Part shown: positions 59,933 through 64,000 of the stretch, one piece after another
How positions within the stretch are numbered: position 1 is the first letter of the stretch
Layout of the letters: every line of letters starts with the position of its first letter
NCBI GenBank assembly: GCA_013397935.1
Contig: VZRN01005891.1
Span: 720,547-784,546, forward strand
DNA length: 64,000 bases
Direction: 5' to 3'
DNA from: Dasyornis broadbenti
Taxonomy: Eukaryota > Chordata > Aves > Passeriformes > Dasyornithidae
The notes under the pieces: model-generated
Databases searched by the model: none
Told to the model about the DNA's origin: nothing
The model's input: only the letters and a program-made list of their open reading frames with translations
Position numbers and translations under genes: made by a program

Positions 59933-62806
59933 AGCTAAAAATTCAAAAAAAGTAGTAATATTTTAACAAGTCATAACAACAAGGCTCAATTCTGAAGCCT
60001 CTTAGGGTAAGCAGAATACTTTCGGTTTTAAGAGGTGCTCATTTTGGGACACTTTGTAGACCTTGGGATGGTTTATTTGTGACAGCTCTGAAACAAAGTA
60101 GCATCAGAGTTTTTGGGTCAGAATCTGCACACTATGTCCATGCAATACTTTAATCTTTAATGACAGATAGTTACTGATAAGAGCTTTTAACAACCAGAAT
60201 AAAGGAGCCTCTAAAACACTAACCTATTCCAAATAATAAAGTACAAAGCCTACACTGGAATTAAAATGAAAAAAAAAAATTTAAATCTAGTTACCCTTTA
60301 CTTTCCCCATCCTCTCTTTGTCACTCAGTACATTTTCACTTCTTGGACCAAATTTGGATTAGTAAGAAGGCCATGCTCATCTGTCCTAGCTTGGGCTGTA
60401 AAGGAATGAAAGCAGGAGTGGCAGATGCTCCTGGTGCCTGTGTTTGTACCATTCAGTTGTTTCTATTGGGCTTTTGATAAAAGTCAATTTTCCTTTTAAG
60501 TACTAAGGAACAAAAAAGTGGCTGTCCTAACTGCAAATCAGCCTGTGGCTTCCTTCCCCTTCAATTCCTTTCTGTTTTCCCAGCTACTCCATTATCATTT
60601 CCCTCTGCAGATAGCAGCCAGTTGTACTGGCTTTGGCTCACTTACACCTCAGAGTGCTCAATTCCCAACTGCTCCTTTGTAATTTTACCAACAATTTTGG
60701 GAACACCTTGTTCTGTCCCAAGGATACACAAAAGCTGACCAGAAATTGTTGCAGTCTGAGGGCTGCAGCACCCCAGTTCATCCGAGTTCTTTTTGGTATC
60801 TGTTTATTAGTTTGTGTCACACTGTTTGCTCTTCTCGCTGATTAAACACCTGCCCAGGCTGTCACAGTTTTACCCCAAACCCCAGTACAACCTTTTTGTG
60901 TTGCAAACCCTCGGGGTCTGCTCCTTTTCCTTTGCTTTGCTCTGTTCCTTTTGTCCTCAAGCCTGCCTTCCATGTCTCTGCAAACGAATTGCACAAGGCA
61001 CCTGCCTGCCCTGGTTTCCCACCTCTCCACATCATTTATCATGGTGCTCCTCTCTCCTAGCATGTGAACTCCTCTGCTCTTCAGGTTTTAAAGTAATTGC
61101 CAGATTGCTTATCCTACTGCACATTTATTCCCACAGGGCAAAACTATTAAAGAAGAGAATAGGTTACACCCTTACTTTAACAATTAATAGTTTATAAAAA
61201 CAACTATCTCATTTCAGAAGTGGTGCCAGTCTGTCAGGGAACCTGGAGGCTGCTGATATTTTTTTTTCGTCAGTTTCGTATAAAATCTGGCTGCATTTGA
61301 ATCATCCCCTGTGCAAGTTCTTTTCTGTCACTGATTTCTGCATCTCATGGCAATTTCTCTGGGGCAGGAGCCTTCCCAGGGCCTTACTTTACCCTCCCTT
61401 TTGCCAGCCCAATGCCATTTAAACCAAGTTGGGTTTGCACAAGGGTTTCATGAGCCCTAAGGTTCCTCCCCAAGCATTTTGATCTCCAGTCTGCATCTCT
61501 TCCTTACTATCGTGAAAAAGTTCCCAGTTCCAGTGAGGAACTTTGCACCTCTGTGTGTGTATAAATTTTTTACCATCTTCAGAGGCTCTGCAGATTCACA
61601 ATCACTTCATAAATAAAATCGTAGTAAAATGGAAAGATACTGACTTGCTCATTCTTTGGTAAAACACAAACAACAAGGAATTACAGGGTTTGTACTTCAA
61701 GGTGAACCAAGTGTTTCGTTTTAGAACACAACAGTGTCAGAAGGATAAAATCAATGTAGGGTCACAATTATATTTTGGGTTGCTGCCACGCTGGCTTTTC
61801 CTCATTTGTGCTTCTGGTTTAAGTGAACAAAGGCATGGCTGGATTCTCACTCTTGCCTGCACTAACAGCACTGCGCGGCTGCCTTCTCTCCCCACTGTCA
61901 AAAGCCTCTTTTAAAAACCTTTCTGAGAGTAAATGACAAATACTTCACCTCAGTGTGAAAAATAAGAACTAAATTATAAAACTTCTAACCTCTACCAGGG
62001 TTAAACTGACCAGCAATCTTCTAAATAGTCAATAAACTACTCTGCAGTGTGACGCTTCCGTTCATTTCCCTTTCTCTTTGCTCCTTCCTTGTGACATCTG
62101 ATGCGCACAGCGAGCTCTGCCAACCCAGGACATGGCCTCTGCATCAAAAAACAGATTTTAAGCCTGGTTCCCCACAAGACCAAGGATGCCACTCACCTTA
62201 GGAATATATCTATATATCCATATTTCATGGGATACAAGTGGATTTGACCATCCAAACACAGGATTTTTAGCACCAAGTGCAACACCCATTTCAAAGAGTG
62301 AACCCGGAAAATATGAAATGTTTTTAACTATTCTGACATGCAGATTTACTGTTATTGCTAGTGGTAGTGGTGTTACCTAATTTTAAATGCTGTGTATGAC
62401 ATAATTCAGTATTTCTTTCTATATATTTCAGTATATTTACAGTTATGTATCTCCAAGGACTCATATGTTGTTATTTGTTAGTAATCTATTGGCCATCCTC
62501 AATTCCAAAGTGCCGTTAGATTTTGTAACAAATTCATACAAGGACCCATGGAAATAAACACTGAGACTCTAAATTCACTGTCAGATGCTTTAAGGTCCTT
62601 GAAAGGTCAACACAAAATAAATGGCATAATTAGCTATAAATTTAATTAAGGAGTAGGAGAATGAGAGGGAGAAGAACACTGAGATGAAATTCTCCACTCT
62701 ACATCCTTAAAAATTGGCATCAGGAAGATTGAAACCAGTTAGGGGAAATATTGGATTTTCAATAACAATCTTGGACTAAATTATTTCTTAGCATATATAC
62801 AGATAT

Positions 62807-62824
62807 AAAAAAAAAAAAAAAAAA
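62807..62824. repeat. A18 run
   Basis: Eighteen A residues. No retrocopy is recognised next to it. Confidence 0.9.
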
Positions 62825-64000
62825 GGTACAGCAGGCACTGACAGAAAAACTCACCATCTTCCTCAAACATCTGCAAGCGGGTAAATAAATAAGAAATTAA
62901 TCTGGCTCCAGAGCCCAAGAACTCCACCTTTTGCTCCACAGAATAAGACAGCTGGCAACACTAAAAAATCAGAAAAATGGTCTCTGAGATTTTGGGCACG
63001 ACATAAAATTCCTACAGAATCCTTTCCTGACTAGCAGTTATAGAAACAGAGCCTCTTCATTCCAGATCTCATTTCTTTACACGGCGGGTAAAACAACAGG
63101 ACTTCTGCCTTTAGGTCTTCAGGCTGCTGTAAAATATTTGTTACTGATATGCTTCATCTGTACTAATAATTTAACATTATTTTTCTTCTTGACAGATTTT
63201 ACGCCTAAAGAACTAAAACACTTGATTTAAGCCTCTAGAAAATATTATTCAAAATAAATTTGCTTGTCCTATAAATGCCAGCTGAAAAATGTTATACACT
63301 AACTTTATAATGTAAAATTCCACCTTTTCATTAAAATAGCTTTCAGCATGGAGGAATTTCCTTTGTTAGGAATTCTACAAGTCCAAACACAGAAAGTATT
63401 TAAAACCTGGCAAACATCTGTTTGTTTGGGGTTTTTTCATAAAATTTGAAAAATTTTCTTTCAAAGGATTCTTTTTATTACATTTCAGAACCCAGGGAGC
63501 TGTGAAAGCATGAGATGATTCCTATCAAACTCCAGACCCTCTTCCTAACTGCTTTTGCTCTCAGCAGCAGGTACAGTTTTACTCAGCCTGGAGACTCCCA
63601 GCAAGGAGTTCCCTGAGCCCAGGGCCTGGTGTAAGCAGCTTTTCCAGCAGTGGCAGAGCACCAGGAATGCCCAGCACAGGGCAGAATGAGCTGGCCCAAG
63701 GGGACATGAGGGCAGAAAGCTCTGCAGACTCTACAGCAGCCAGCACTGATCAAATCTCACTGCTACCAGATTTTCCATACAGAAAAGACTTTCCTGTTCC
63801 CGTAATCGATTTTGCTCATCCTGAGGCATTTTGTCTACAGCTAATTGTATAATCCAACTGACAATTATTTCACTACCACCATTTCCACAAAGCAAAAGAA
63901 AGACTTGGCGAACAGTATCCCCCAAACATCTCACTATGAATACATAAAAATTCTCAGTCAAAAAGTGATCTCATTATAGCAAGAAAATTTATTTTCCCTC

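Larger units (their letters stand above)
54096..64000. other. Downstream flank, no gene recognised
   Basis: In mammals BEAN1 is the next gene in this direction, but I found no exon that matches it. The GC-richer part at 55.2-56.1 kb has overlapping open frames on both strands. The rest is AT-rich with the microsatellites listed separately. Confidence 0.6.

Noticed and set aside
1..64000. Bacterial-type systems, CRISPR arrays, operons, tRNA or rRNA genes
   Set aside because: The sequence is clearly vertebrate nuclear DNA, and no such structure was seen on either strand.

Overview
This is vertebrate nuclear DNA, almost certainly from a bird. The intergenic DNA is AT-rich and lightly repeated. 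The interspersed repeats I can recognise are CR1-type LINE fragments with the avian 3' end, plus one solo LTR of a bird endogenous-retrovirus type. The one gene I can establish is spread over small GT-AG exons. There are no operons, rRNA, tRNA or CRISPR arrays.

The gene is CDH5 (VE-cadherin, cadherin 5), on the + strand, with eleven coding exons between 37292 and 48526. The joined exons keep frame at every junction and give 772 residues: signal peptide, short propeptide with a basic cleavage site, five cadherin repeats, one membrane span, and a catenin-binding tail. Human VE-cadherin is 784 residues. The exon phases are consistent across all ten introns, and the tyrosines and endocytic motif that matter in mammalian VE-cadherin are present. 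A non-coding first exon is expected upstream from the mammalian gene; I could not place it with certainty. A promoter-like stretch at about 34.68-34.96 kb is the best candidate.

Layout. 1-37 kb is upstream flank and probably includes intron 1. It has no coding exon I recognise. It holds a 403 bp ATGG-type tetranucleotide array (3764-4166), an A-rich tract (about 4.5 kb), a CR1 inserted into another CR1 (11.76-12.33 kb), a GTGTGAG-type array running into a CR1 copy whose 3' end runs into a second array (16.8-17.9 kb), a perfect 14 bp hairpin (26.05 kb), a short CR1 tail (27.0 kb) and a diverged 98 bp tandem duplication (32.5 kb). 37.3-48.5 kb is CDH5, with a solo LTR in intron 9. About 48.5-50.65 kb is the probable 3' UTR. 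50.7-64 kb is downstream flank. It contains a CpG-rich block with a GATGGAT-type minisatellite (53.5-54.1 kb) and one cysteine-patterned open frame near 56.0 kb. In mammals BEAN1 follows CDH5, but I found no exon of it here.

I found no new multi-gene system. The points most worth a second look are the CpG-rich minisatellite block with a CTCF-like site, the candidate endothelial promoter, the PSI-like open frame, and the nested and microsatellite-flanked CR1 copies.
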